Assembly: GCA_020086605.1 (NCBI GenBank)
Contig: JACBWW010000004.1
Location: forward strand, 7,607,456-7,671,455
Direction: 5' to 3'
DNA length: 64,000 bases
Source: Lanius collurio
Lineage: Eukaryota; Chordata; Aves; Passeriformes; Laniidae
The notes under the pieces are model-generated. The model was not told where the DNA came from and did not search any database. It saw only the letters and a list, made by a program, of their open reading frames with translations. The position numbers and the translations under genes were made by a program. Shown piece after piece: positions 1-12,046 of the stretch. Every line of letters starts with the position of its first letter. The stretch's first letter is position 1.

Positions 1-563
1 CAGTTGGCATCTTAGCACTACACAGCTGCTTGCTCACTCCCCTCCAGTGGGGTGGGAGAGAGAATTGGGAGGGTAAAAGTAAGAAAACTTGCGGTTGAGA
101 TAAGAACAGTCTAACAATTGAAACGAAATAAAAGAAAAATGAAAAATTGTAATCAAAAGGAAAATAACAGATCCAGAGAGAAGTAAAACTGAAGAAAAGA
201 AAAATTATGTGAATAAAAAGACCACTGCTTACACTGAACAGAATGATACCCACCCAGACTATTGACAAGCAGCAGCCCCTAGCCAGTTTTTCCCACAATT
301 CATGTACTGAACATGAGGGCATATGGCATGGAATATGCCTTTGGTCAGTTGGGGTCAGCTGTCCCGGCTGTTTCTTCTCCCAGCTTCTTGTGCATACCCA
401 GCCCCCCTCGCTGGCAGGGCAGCATGAGAAGAAGAAAAGTCCTTGACTTCGCTAAGCAACATCTAAAACATCAATGTGTTATCCACATTATTTTCATTCT
501 AAATTAAAAACACAACTCTGTACTAGGAAGAAAATTAACTCTATCCCACCTGAAACAAAGACA
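1..563 (-). mobile_element. Avian ERV-type LTR, cut by the window's left edge
   Basis: This stretch matches, from memory, a dispersed LTR-like repeat found in many bird genomes. Recognisable blocks on the plus strand are the purine-rich 'gagataagaacagt' segment (about 97-111), 'catatggcatggaatatgcc' (about 320-339), the 'cagcttcttgtgca' block (about 380-393) and 'aaaattaactctatccca' (about 531-548). Read on the minus strand the element starts with TG at about 563, as an LTR should. Its 3' end lies beyond position 1, so I cannot tell a solo LTR from one flanking an internal region. No open viral gene is visible here. It sits inside the last BCL11B intron, in antisense orientation to the gene. 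The family name is left open. A RepeatMasker run with an avian library would settle it. Confidence 0.65.
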
Positions 564-1182
564 CTTGGTTTCTTGTCACTTTGGAAGCAAAGATGCAATA
601 AATGATACCATTATTTTTGTATTTATTTTAATGAAATAGACAGAAAAGGTACTTCAGAAAAGTGGAGGAAAGTGGAGGAGGTCAGATATAAACAACTGCA
701 ATGTGATGTACGTTTTTGTGGAGTTGATAGTTATTATTCCCAAAGAAAATAATGTCCTTTTTTATTCCCTTTTAACATTTCGCCCTTGGCATCTGTTCCA
801 TCTATTGTGGACTAACCTACACTCTGTTCTCTGGCGATGGGTTAAAGCAAGCACTTACTGAAAAGCATTCTCTACTTAATTACTTTTCCTTCTTCTGGAA
901 GCTGTTTTTTTATAGTCACATGTTAATTGTGTATTAGTAGGCCTTTCTGATTAGTTGAAAACATAATGAAACCTTTGTAAACAACAGGGAGAAAGAGGGA
1001 GGGAGGGAGCGGGAACTGGGGAGAGAGGGACCCAGAGAAAGAGAGGTGTGAAGTGGGGGCTGGATTGGTGGGAAGGAGGTCGGCCAGTTTTGAAAGGCAG
1101 AAATTATGCAAGTGGAAATTTCTGGTTTTTTGAATGACAACTTCCCTCGCCCAAATTAATCAACTTACTTAACGAGAAATGA

Positions 1183-1201
1183 GATGCATGGAGATGCAAA
1201 T
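1183..1201 (+). promoter_or_regulatory. Octamer motif ATGCAAAT with an adjacent ATGCAT
   Basis: A perfect POU-factor octamer ATGCAAAT lies at 1194-1201, with ATGCAT eleven bases upstream. It follows an AT-rich homeodomain-like stretch 'ccaaattaatcaactt' at about 1,151-1,166. POU and homeodomain factors act in the neural tissues where BCL11B is expressed. Single motifs occur by chance, so the functional claim is weak. Confidence 0.25.
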
Positions 1202-1648
1202 TGCTGTTGATCTCCAAAAGCAGGGTGGCAAAGGCAGCAAGTTGGAATGGTGTGGAGGGGGGCTGAGCCGCAGCTGTCCACTAACAAGTCAGTCCTATTT
1301 GTAAAGGGCACGGAGCTGAATAACGGTTTTGTTATTGGCTTTCTCTCTTTCTCAGCCCTAGGTAGAAATGCTGCATTTGTTTCCTGTTACTATTTCAGCG
1401 AGATAGATGTCCTCCTTTTTTCATCTCTCCTGCCCATTTGATTTTCACAGTGGAGCCCTGTGTTCTCCATGAACCCCAGCCTCTCCATGATGAGGCAAAA
1501 AATTCGGACACACAAGGAACATAGGCTCAGGTGCAGGGTCTCAAACATGCAAGGTAATCCCAGGAATTGCTAATTTATCTGCACACCCCTCCAAAGGGCA
1601 GAAAAAATTAAAAAAAAAAAAAAAAAAACAAGCATGTAAAGAGTACTT

Positions 1649-1722
1649 AGGACCCAATTCAGTGATGCTCAGAGCCCAGCCTGTACAGATCAGATTCAGT
1701 GAATCAGCTGAATCAGGCCCCC
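1649..1722. repeat. MITE-like palindromic amniote repeat, short copy
   Basis: Imperfect terminal inverted repeats bound the segment: 'ggacccaattcag' on the left and 'ctgaatcaggcccc' on the right pair almost completely. The arms resemble the old palindromic repeats ('ggcccagattc...' type) scattered through bird, turtle and crocodilian genomes. The middle is diverged. It lies just after a 19-base A run. Family assignment is from memory only. Confidence 0.4.
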
Positions 1723-1813
1723 TTCTCAGAGATGTTTTTTCTTTCCCTGGAAAGCTGTTCCTTAAACACAATTCACATTGGTTGTTTTTAAAAGGACTAT
1801 CCTCTGTTTGCAT

Positions 1814-2073
1814 CGCTGGATTTCGAACGGGCAGAGCCTCCCCCTCTCCGGTCCTCCGCCCCCACCCCCTTCTGTTGCTGCTTTAAAGAGCTGTGCTTAT
1901 AGGGATTTTGCAGCTCTCTGTGTGTTATTAGAAAACGTGTGGCTGGGACGGTTAAAATGGGAGTGCTACTGTATGCAAGAGCAATGTTCACTGTAAGCAA
2001 TCCAAGGAAATCCTGCCAAGGCAGTATATGAACAGCAGCCAAACAAAACACAGGCGCCTTTCCAGTGAAAACC
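1814..2073. promoter_or_regulatory. CpG-retaining block with GC and CACCC boxes in the intron
   Basis: Nine CpGs fall in about 260 bases, against few or none in most flanking intron. The core at about 1,840-1,872 is a C-rich string with 'cctccgccccc' and 'caccccct', which read as SP/KLF GC-box and CACCC-box motifs. This suggests an intronic enhancer or an internal start site. No conserved initiator or exon is evident, so the call is inference from composition. Confidence 0.3.
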
Positions 2074-3174
2074 GGCACACTTCTGCAAATAGAGGAAAAA
2101 TTGACTTTCTGATTTGGAGTGTTTCTACAACTAAGAAGAATTACTACAGTGATTGTTCTAAAAATATTTTTCAGCAGCATATTCTCCAAGGGGTTGGGAT
2201 GCTTAGCATTGTTTAATTATGCTTCTCTTAGGTGATCAATCTGGATCGTACAGAAGTAAAATAGGAAGTTTTTTGGATTTTCTTTTTAGCCAACATCAGA
2301 ATTATTTTTCTGCAGTGTTATAGTGACATAAAACACCACCTATTTAGGGAGCAAAAGTGGTATTTTTATCTTTGCACTTCAGGAAGTATGATTAGAGATT
2401 CATCTTCTGCAACTTCGTGGTCATAGACTGCAATTTAACTGCTTTATCTAGAGCAACCCTCAAGATCCCTACTTCTGTAACTAATAGGTTTTATTTTTCA
2501 TCTGAGTATTTTATACCTTCTCCTTCTCTTAGCTCCACCTGTGCCCCCTCTCCATTTAGGCTGTTAAAGCTTCTGTTCATTTTGCTTTGTTCACTCAGAC
2601 TGGATATTCATTTGCAGGACATATGATTCCTGTAGGAACTTTTTAGTGTAGATGTGTCTGCAAACGTTCTGGCACTCAAAAATTTCCATAATGATGGAAA
2701 TTGAATGGGATTCCACAAATTTGTGTATTGCCAAGAATAAATATGTTATTAAAAATTGTTTTGCTAGTCTCAACAAAAGAAATCTTTATAATGGAGTTTA
2801 AGAGTGCAGTTTATTCTAAAGTGGGCTAAAGAAATAGGATAGACCTAGGGAGAACTGCTATTGTCCTTTTTTTATTTCCAAAAACCAACATAATATCAGC
2901 AGAAGAAAAAGCAACAGAATTGTCAAGGATTAATTTCAGTTTATGTATTTCTTGTATTTCAACTGTTTTGCCTTTTAACTAAAGATACAAAAGATACTTT
3001 GCTATGTGTGTCTCCATTTATTTATCTGAAATATTTACAGCTGAGTTCTTTAGGCTTGTAGCTGCTGTGGAATCAGTTATCTTCTTTTAACTACACTACC
3101 ACAACCAGATTTATCCCCACATTGAAGACAGTGTCTTGAGACTAACAAATCCCAATGTGGAAGAAGACCTGCTT

Positions 3175-3234
3175 CCAGAGCCCATTGAAGACAGTGGAAA
3201 GATTCATATTGACTTTGGTGGGCTTTGCACTGGG
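3175..3234. repeat. MITE-like palindromic amniote repeat, core copy
   Basis: The string 'gcccattgaagacagtgg' followed by 'attgactttggtgggct' forms the imperfect palindrome typical of an old dispersed amniote repeat whose core reads roughly CCATTGAAGTCAATGG. A second partial copy of 'cattgaagacagtg' starts just upstream at 3,120, so the locus may hold two pieces. It has no coding capacity. The family is recognised from memory. Confidence 0.5.
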
Positions 3235-5041
3235 ATATTAAACATTCATTTAATCTCCTTTTTTTTTTTTTTTTTTTTAAATTTAACTAGTCATTCTCAA
3301 AGTGAGAGACCTCACTTTAAACAAATCTTAAAGTTGTCCTAATTTACTAGTTAACTTGGGCTGTGTTTACCATTCAGACAAAACTTCCAGGGAGGTGAAA
3401 CTGTTGTGTATACTTCTCCCATGGTAAGATCATGTGTTTCAAGGTTTAGTTTAAGTAGCTAAACAAGGATGGACCTCTGCCCTGTACTGAGGCTCCCTTC
3501 TCCGTTGTGAATAATGCTGTACTCATAGCCAGTCTAACAGAGATCAAATCACATACTTGTGCATATGTAAACACACACATATGCATACATGCATTTTTAT
3601 ATCTATCTATATATACAAAAATAAAAGAAAGCTTGAAAATGTAATAATTTCTGCCTTCACAGTGAAGGATGTCATCCTCTGTGTTCAAATAAGGACAGGG
3701 AAGTTGTGGCATATGTTGTGTCAAGACACAGAGTATAGTTCTGTATCTTTAAATGTTGATGCATATCAGTGAAACCAGGTGAGATCTGGCCCCAGGTGCT
3801 GGCTGTTGCATGCATTGTTGAACAATTTTTAAAGGATGCAGATTGGGTGGTTGGAGGAGGAAAAAGGATGTATTTTTCTAAATACCTTTTTTTTTTTTTT
3901 TCAGTAAAATGTGTTTTAGGTTTAATGAAACTATTAAAAAAAATATCGACTTAAGCTTCAAACGTTCCTCTAATAACAGCTCTGTATAATCTAGACCTGA
4001 CCTGGCTCTCTCTGATGAGCAGAACTGGTTGTCATGCAGCCCCAGTTATGCCAAATAGAGGGAAGATTTTGTTGAGACCATGCAACTCATTTCACTGGTG
4101 GTTGTACATATATGATGAATTAAGGATCCTTCACAGAATTATTCAGAAGGGAAAGCTTGGATGCTGAAGAGGAGCTCTAAGGACTGCTTCTGCTTTCCTT
4201 GCCTGCACATCAAGAGCCTACATGGCTGGAAAAACTGCTGCACAGCAAAGTCTTTTCCTTCATTCCTTTCAATGTAAATCCAGTTTTAAATCATTTTATG
4301 TTCAAGATTCAAATTCTGTGGCCACCAGAGATGGGGCATCAAGGTAAATTTGCTGATAATTTGGGTAGTGGCCCATATTGAAGGTGTGTGGCTTCTAAAC
4401 CTAATTAGAGGTGTAGTTTGTTGCAGGCAAAAATTATTGATACACAAGGAAGGTTTTATTCAGAGACATCTGTAGGTTGGCAGCTGTGCCAGCCATGTCT
4501 GTTCTTCTAAGTAACGGAAGCCACACAGCCGGGAATAGCAACGTTTTAGTGACAAGTGTTGAGAATATTGGTTGAATTGCACTATGAAAATATTTTCATT
4601 ATTGTTATTATTACTGTTCTACAAGCGGATCTGAGATACGTGCCTGCCTATGTCTGTGAGCAGATGAGCTGGAGAGGGAGGGCTGTTTTTTTTATTTTTT
4701 TCAATCACACCTCCTTAGCATTTTGTACATATCAGCATTCTAGCTGAGCGATTTGCTAATTGCACTGGAAGACCCACTTTAAATTCAGGAATACTGAAAC
4801 TTTGAAACTGTAACATTTTGACTGGCGAGAATGACCAGTCTTCTTTTCTCTTTCTCAGTGAGCTAGTTGAAGGAAGCTGGCATTGTCGCAGAGTGAAAGC
4901 TCTGCAGAAGTGCCGCAGGTTTTTCATATGGAAATGTGAAATAATGGGGTGATTAAATAGAGCTGTATATTAAAGTACATCTGACATTAGAATTAGCATA
5001 ATGTGCTCTAGCCCTAGGCTGAGTACTTTATTTGCCATCTG

Positions 5042-5259
5042 CGTCGGACCAAAATCCCCTGGGGAAGCGCTAAAATATTCTGAATAAACTCAGCCCGAGT
5101 TCTTATTGAGAGTAAAATACCATTTGTGGCACGTCGTATTGATTCGTCTTAATTGCGGTGCAGAAAAGAACATTCAGTTGCTGATGACTTTTGTACTCTG
5201 TGACAAGTCGGCTGGAGTTATTCTAACACTGCAGTTGGTTAACCTGAACAGACTGTCGT
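5042..5259. promoter_or_regulatory. CpG-retaining, complex block in the intron (candidate conserved enhancer)
   Basis: Ten CpG dinucleotides occur in 218 bases, while 5,701-5,940 contains none. The sequence is of high complexity, without repeat signatures, and is flanked by AT-rich unique DNA. In CpG-depleted vertebrate DNA such islands of retained CpG often mark unmethylated regulatory elements. No splice-bounded open frame is evident. The enhancer call is inference. Confidence 0.35.
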
Positions 5260-8200
5260 GCTCAGAGAAGGAGAAAACCTTATCTTCAGTAGCATAAACT
5301 ATAGTATCATCTTCCGGCTTTACTCCTTTCTATCTTGATGGAGTGTCTTTTTTTTTTTTTTTTTTCTCCTCCTTTTTTATTATTCCCTGAAAATAGCAGC
5401 CAACGAACTGGAGGGAAAATGGGGTTTCATTGAATCAGTCCAAGAAAATTCACATTCTTACCTAGTTATTCTCTGCGGTCTCCCTCCCTATACTTCCACC
5501 CCCATATCATCTTAAAAAAAAATCCAGGAACATCTGACCAGCTTTCATCTAAGGGAGTGAAAATCAGTGGAACTTGTCCTTGAGGATCCATCTCCGGAAC
5601 CATTAGTTCAAGAGATTTATTATGTATATTCAGTAAAAAGCCGTGGCTTCTCCTGTGCATAAGCCCACAGTCTTAGTTGGTTGTAATGGTTTGATTTTTG
5701 TCAACTCTCCACTCAAATAGGTTGCTGAATACCTTTGAAAAAGTGCTTATAACATGCATAAAAGATAAATATTTCATCTGAAGGAAAATACTTTGATGCT
5801 CCATGCAATTCTGTAACATTCATAAGGTCCAGTTTTTACCCTATAATTGCCTATCATTATACACAATTTACATATTCAAACATTCTCTACAAACCTTAGT
5901 CTAGCATGTTTTTATTACAAATTCAGATCAAGGGAATAACCTTTAACTTCAGAGACAAATGAGACAAATTTACAAGTGCATGTCTGCTGTTTTCTTGTGT
6001 TTTATAAATCCCTGCAGACCTGAACACTTTTGCTATAACGCCACTCAGAACAATATACATATATTACTACTTGTTTGTAGTGCTTCGGTAATGAGTCCCC
6101 TTTGTATTAGATAACCTATATAATTCAGCATCTAGGCCCTCCATAACGTCAATTATCTCCTCATAGCTAAATGTACATTCCATTAAAACAAGATTTACAG
6201 CCTTTACAATACTTCTTAGGCTTGAATGTAGAGATTTTGTGGATTTAAAGAAGCAGAGATGGGAGCTAGCATTTGTTAAAGAAGCAATGAATTAAAACAA
6301 AAATGCTATTTCATTTACTAACTATGAATAGGCACCTAATACCCTTAAGAAATAGTTGTAGTAAAACAGACTGATGTACTCCTGGGGAAAAAAGGAGGAA
6401 AATTTGTTTTTCATCCTTTGGCTTTTTTTATTGTTTCCTAATTCAATCTTAGTTTTTCCATTATATGACATGGACAATTTCCTTCATGTACCCTCCGTTT
6501 ATTTCCTATTCAGATTACTGAGAATTCTTGACTCTAAGATGAGAAAATGGCACCTTAGAAAAATCTGTGGGAAAAAAAAAATCCCAGCACTTGCCAGTTT
6601 TCAAACAAAACTGCTTACAGGAAACCGATTTAAAGGGAAGCTGCTGGCATATTTCATATGTTGTAGAAAAGACTGACATTATTTCAAATGCATTTGAATA
6701 CCTTATGCAAAGAAAAGGCCTAAAAGTGTCCTTGAGCAGTACAAGGGTTTTTCATGAGTGCTGTAAATGGGATCCTATATATTATACCACCAGCCGTGGG
6801 TAGTCCTACGGCCTTTTAATCTCATGAATGGGTACGGTGCCCCTCTGCATTGCATTCCCCATTTTAGCTGATAGTTTTCACTGTTTTATGCAGCAGGTTT
6901 GTAAAACATCTGTTCAGTCTGTTAGTTGATGTCTTAGGTTCAAAGAAACTATCTAAAAGACACAAAGCTGTTTAGATGCTAAAGGTGGAGTTAGTTGAAA
7001 CTGTTGTATCACAAAGGGCTAATTTAAAAGTTAACTCATTCACTATTGATCTTTTAATATTGATTTTCCTGTTTGCTCCTTACTTTTCACACTTCTCCCT
7101 TCCTCTGCTTTATAAATTGCCTTTGCATTTTTGATTTAACACCAATTAGGAAAAGATGTTCAGAGATGACAAGCATGTTTTTTATCTTCCATTTAAATAG
7201 TTCTTCTGGGTAAAAATCCCTGTGTCACAAGTTCCAATTTTTGCTACGCATTTTTCTTTCATTTTCTGCACTAAGTAAAAGCATTTCTTATACTTCTGTA
7301 GGCTGAACATTAACTTCCACTAAGCCAGAAGCTCTTTTAAGGAATGAGAAATTGGACATCCAGAAGGACGTTGCCCAAAATGCCTATTGACATTTTATAC
7401 TTAAAAATATAATATTACCATTTTGTAACACACTAGAAATTAAACTGAGCTGTGCATTTGGCTCATTTATGTGAATCTGGCAGTACAGATCTGAGGTATG
7501 ATTAAGTCTCACAGAAAATGGGACCATTGAACACAATCTGCATCTTCAGCCAAAGGTCGCCTGTGTCCATTAAGAAGCAGGAAGCATCTGTTTGTGTTAT
7601 GCATGGCTGTAGTCTGCCTGCAGCCTCTTCCTTTTTTGTAAGTATAAATTCCATAGAGGACATATAATATGCTTCTGGGGAAAGTTAAATGCAAAAAAAA
7701 AAAAAATAAAAAATTGCAACTTGGTATATTCATGTAAGTATAGTTAAGATCCTTGTTAGTGACAACCTGGTGTAGCTTATCTGGAAAAATTCAAAATCTG
7801 TACTGCTGATCATTGCAGCTACTTTGAATTCATAGCAGGGTAATTCAAATCAGAGTTTGGCAAGGTGTATCAGCTTAATATCTCTAAGACTTTCAAGGAT
7901 TCATGTTCTTTGTTCTTGGAATTCTGAAAGGATTGACTGTAGATAGACAGCATGACAGTATGACTTCTCAGTTCTCTGATTGGTAATTAATCTGTTTGGT
8001 GTTCCTCTAATTTAATAAAATTGTTCATTTGGTAAAATGGATATTTATTATTACAAGAGCAAAAAACAGATTATTTGCAGTTCTGCCTAACAGAAAAAAA
8101 AAAAACACTGCTGAAATGGCTTCAGAAAATAAAATAGTTTCCCAAAAGTGGGGCAGCACTTAATCCACCAAAACTGGAGTTTGACAGTTGGCTTTAGCAC

Positions 8201-11200
8201 AAGAAGATTTAATAACACATTGCTAATAGTAGTGCAGTATTAATATATTTTAATATTTGTGTCAACCACTACTACTGTAGATATTTTCCAACAGGTAGAA
8301 AACGCTCTCAAGAATATTAACATCACTAATCAAACAGTGCAGGGAATGAGAGGGTCTTGTGGGGTGTGTAGGTTCTCTTGGCATAAAGCCTCTTGCATAA
8401 TCTCTGTTGAGAACTTGCAGTCTCACTAGTCAAGGTAGAAAGAGGATGGGGAAAGCTGTAAAACATACAGGCAGTGTGTGGGAGAAGAGTATTGCATGAA
8501 GTCGTGATTTTTCTTCTGTTGAGGATGGCACTGGAGGAGATAGGCTATCAAGAGGTACAGTAGGAAAAGAGAACAGGGCCTTGTATGGGAGGAAATAGGA
8601 TTCTGTCACTGAGAAGTAACACCTCGCGTTTACTTCTTTCTTCACACACCCCTGTTTTTCCATCCACCTCTTAAAAACATTTCATTTTTATTCCCCTGTC
8701 ACGTTCTTTCCTTTCACTGACCTCATCCTGAGATTCCCCATTTCCAGATGATTCCAGGCTCTGTGGCCCTACATGCTTGGGCTCTTGCACCTAAACCTTC
8801 ATCTGCTCTTCTTGACTAAGCTGCGCTTCAGGTTGGCTGAGCTTTACAGGAGACAAGGGCTGTTTATCTGAGTGTGGAATTGGAGGTGTGTAGGTTGTGA
8901 GACTGCAAGCGACTTGTTAAGTCATAAAATACCAACTTTAGCTGCCAGTTGACGCTAACTTTATGAACTGTTGGTGATAGTCCCCGTAACCCTCTGCAGG
9001 ATGTGCTGCAAGACTCTCTTGAGCCCTTTCTTTAGATGAGGCAGTATAGGCATGGATGAACTGTGTTAGCTCTGGGGATGGATAGAGGAGCTGTGCTTGT
9101 TTTTCACCTTCAGCTCTTGCTACCATGAAAACAGAATTAATATGAAGAAAGGTGTAAAGAGATATGGGATGTTTGTTGTTTAAAGCTAGTGACTGGCGTT
9201 GGACTGGCAGTGGTGATTCACACCCAGACTTGGACCCTACTTTACATTTCTATCTTTTTCACTGAGACTGTCAGTCCTTCTAAAATGGAGGTAGCAAAAC
9301 TTCCATACAACTCAATGAATGCAGGGAGGGAGGGTAAAACTCTAAGCATTGTGTGTACTCAGATAATGTTTATTCTATTATAACCATTGTGAGTAAACAT
9401 TCTTACTAACTTGGAAAATTTAAAGTTATGATATGGCTAATAAAACTCCTTCAGAATAAATACCTATATTAGAGATATTTTTGCAGACCCAATCAAGCAT
9501 CAAGCATGAACTGATATAGGTCACAGAGTGGATCCACACTGCAGACACCTGAAAAGCATTTGGCCCTTGTCTGGGTGATCTGTCAAACCACTTATAATGA
9601 TATATTTTTTTCACCATGCAACACTAAATCTTTCCAGTGTTTAATGCCCTTCTCTTTAATGTCAGCTGGTCTTCTAAGGAGACTTGTTAAACTCGTGTTC
9701 TCAATTATGGCATTTTAATTTAATAATAATTCAATTAAAGGTGTGTTTTTTATGGAGCATCCACACTACCTTTATTGGTATTATTAGAGTAACCATTATA
9801 ATAACAAGGAGTAATTATTTAAATGTTCATTAAAAATCAAGTGGTGGAGAAGAGAGTAATATTGGTGGAAAGATTGTAGGAACCTGATACGTGTCTGTTC
9901 CTGAGTGCTACAATAAAAGGTGTCCTTTATTTAAAGCTTGCAAGTTTCTACTTTTCCTGAACTTCTAAAGATGCAGTAAACCAGCATTAAAATTCCTTAA
10001 CATTTTTATTGCTGATGTTGTAACTTTGTAAAAGGGAACCAGAAACATTATCTGGAAAATACTGCTAGAGGTAAAGAATGGCAGTGGTTATATGGACCTG
10101 ACTGCAGGTCCTCATAGCAGTCCTGGCAGGGGTTATGGGTGGGTGATTAAAATCAGACAGAGTTCATTCCCTGTTACAGCTAATGGAATTATTCAGGCAT
10201 GCTGAGGGGAGGATTCATAAGGCAGTGGATGTCACTGTAGCTCAGCAGAAAATAATGAATTCTCAACAGTTCTTATCTCACACTGATTATTGTTTGATGG
10301 TATCCAGAATAACTGAGGATATTTTGAGGGAAATTTTTATCTCCCGGGTAAAGGCGCTCAGCATTCAGGGTATATAGAAAGTTTTGTACCAACTGGGCAA
10401 GGAAGATCTGCATATCACTAAATGATACAAGCTGGACTGCAGGGGACAGATAAGTCAGGGATTCAGGCTGACTGGTGCAGTGGGGTGGATGTCTACAGAT
10501 GCAGTCTAGTCTTGTTCTGACCTGTGTTTTTTTGCTGTCCCCTGTAAGGGCAAAATTTGGGAGGCAGGTTCTGAACCCAGCTTTGTTTAGTGCTGTTCAT
10601 GAAAGAGAAAAAGGCTCATTATTGCTTTGACATTTTGAATGGAACATAATCTGTCATGCACTAATGGAGGGAAACATTTTAATATTTCTGGAAAAGACCA
10701 TCTTTTGTCATAATATGCAGAAAAGGCAAGAGTGTTCAATAAGTTCATGGTTTATAATTACCTGCTTTGGGAGAAGACACTAGAGAGCTTTTTAATCTCC
10801 CAGATAAAAGTATAGCAAGATCTAATGGTTGGGAGTTGGACTCAGCAATTCAAATTGGAAAGAAGACAGCTTTTTTTTCATACTGAAAATAGTTGACATG
10901 GCCACAGACTACTCCAATACAAAGTGAATTCTCCCTCAACATTTCCAAATCAAACTGGAGAAAAGGGTGCTAAAAGACAAAGTGGTTCAGCTGCAAATCA
11001 CTGGGTTGGATGATAACTGTGAGGTGTGGACTAACTTATTTCCTGTGCTTTGCATGTACATCTCGGTAGGACAATATATTAAGATCTTAAATTGCAGGAA
11101 GAAAGATTTAGATTAGGCACATGGGAGGTTTTAATGACAGTAAAGGAGAGAAAGAATGAGGTAGACTTTAAAAAGGCTGTAGACTCTCCATTTGGTGGCC

Positions 11201-11260
11201 TTTGAAGCGGGATATTGGAGCAGCTGGCAAAGATATGAATATATTCATAGATATGGACAT

Positions 11261-11522
11261 GCAGTGACAGGACAAAGAGGGAACTAAAAGAGAGTAGGTT
11301 TAGATCAGATATTAAGAAAAAATTCTTTACTATGAGGTTGGTGAGGCACAGGAACAGATTACCCAGAGGAGTTACAGATGTCCCATCCCTGGAAGTTCAA
11401 GGCTAGGCCAGATGGAAGTCTGAGCAACTTGGCCTAGTGAAAGGTGTCTTTGCCCATGACAGGAGGGCTGGAACAGGATGAACTTTAAGGTTCCTTCCAA
11501 CTCAAACCATGATTCTATGATC
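11261..11522 (+). mobile_element. CR1 LINE, 5'-truncated 3' end
   Basis: About 260 bases match the 3' terminal part of avian CR1. It begins 'gcagtgacaggacaaag' and passes the decayed end of ORF2 (the frame that would read ...EILYYEVGEAQEQI-like, now broken). It then has 'ccatccctggaagttcaagg', 'ggtgtctttgcccatgac' and 'aaggttccttccaactcaaa', and ends in the CR1 tip 'ccatgattctatga'. CR1 inserts are nearly always truncated at the 5' end and finish with a short ATTCTATGA-type repeat rather than poly(A), as here. It is an old, inactive copy within the BCL11B intron, in sense orientation. Confidence 0.93.
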
Positions 11523-11935
11523 CTTCGGGTCAGGAATTGGATGAAATCGAACATTAGGGTTTATCTCACCTGAAATCAAACCTTAGGGTTTATCCCAGTC
11601 CTCTCATTCTTTAATTTTACAATCCCTCCTAGCCTTTAAATATTATTTCTGAATACCTGTGTCTTAGTACGATTCAGCCCTAAAGACCCCTATCATGTCT
11701 GAACTGGCAGGATGTGCTTGGTTTCACTGCAGCCTGGAAGCTACAATTGATTGCTCAGGAGTTGTGACCTGGATGTCTCATCTCTGTATATACAACATAT
11801 CTACCAACTACTGTAAAGATAAAGAATTATACCTCAGCTGTTGGCCCCAAAATTCATGCCTAGTTACAGACTGTGGGATTGAAACCATGTGCAATTCATT
11901 GAACAGTATTAATAAAGTCTTGGCTTGTGTTTGAC

Positions 11936-12046
11936 TCTAAGCACATGAATAATTTCATCACTATCCAACAGAGCACTTCAGCCTATGCTTAAGTTTCACT
12001 GATGTTGATTACTCTCACGCTCAAAGTCAAGCACATGCTAAAGTGA
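11936..12046. repeat. MITE-like palindromic amniote repeat ('cttaag' type)
   Basis: Left arm features 'agcacttcagcctatgctta' and right arm 'tcaagcacatgctaaagtg' are imperfect inverted copies around a centre near 12,005. This pattern of alternating 'gcttaag'/'agcacatgc' blocks is a familiar non-autonomous DNA-transposon-like repeat of birds and turtles. It is diverged and non-coding. Confidence 0.55.
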
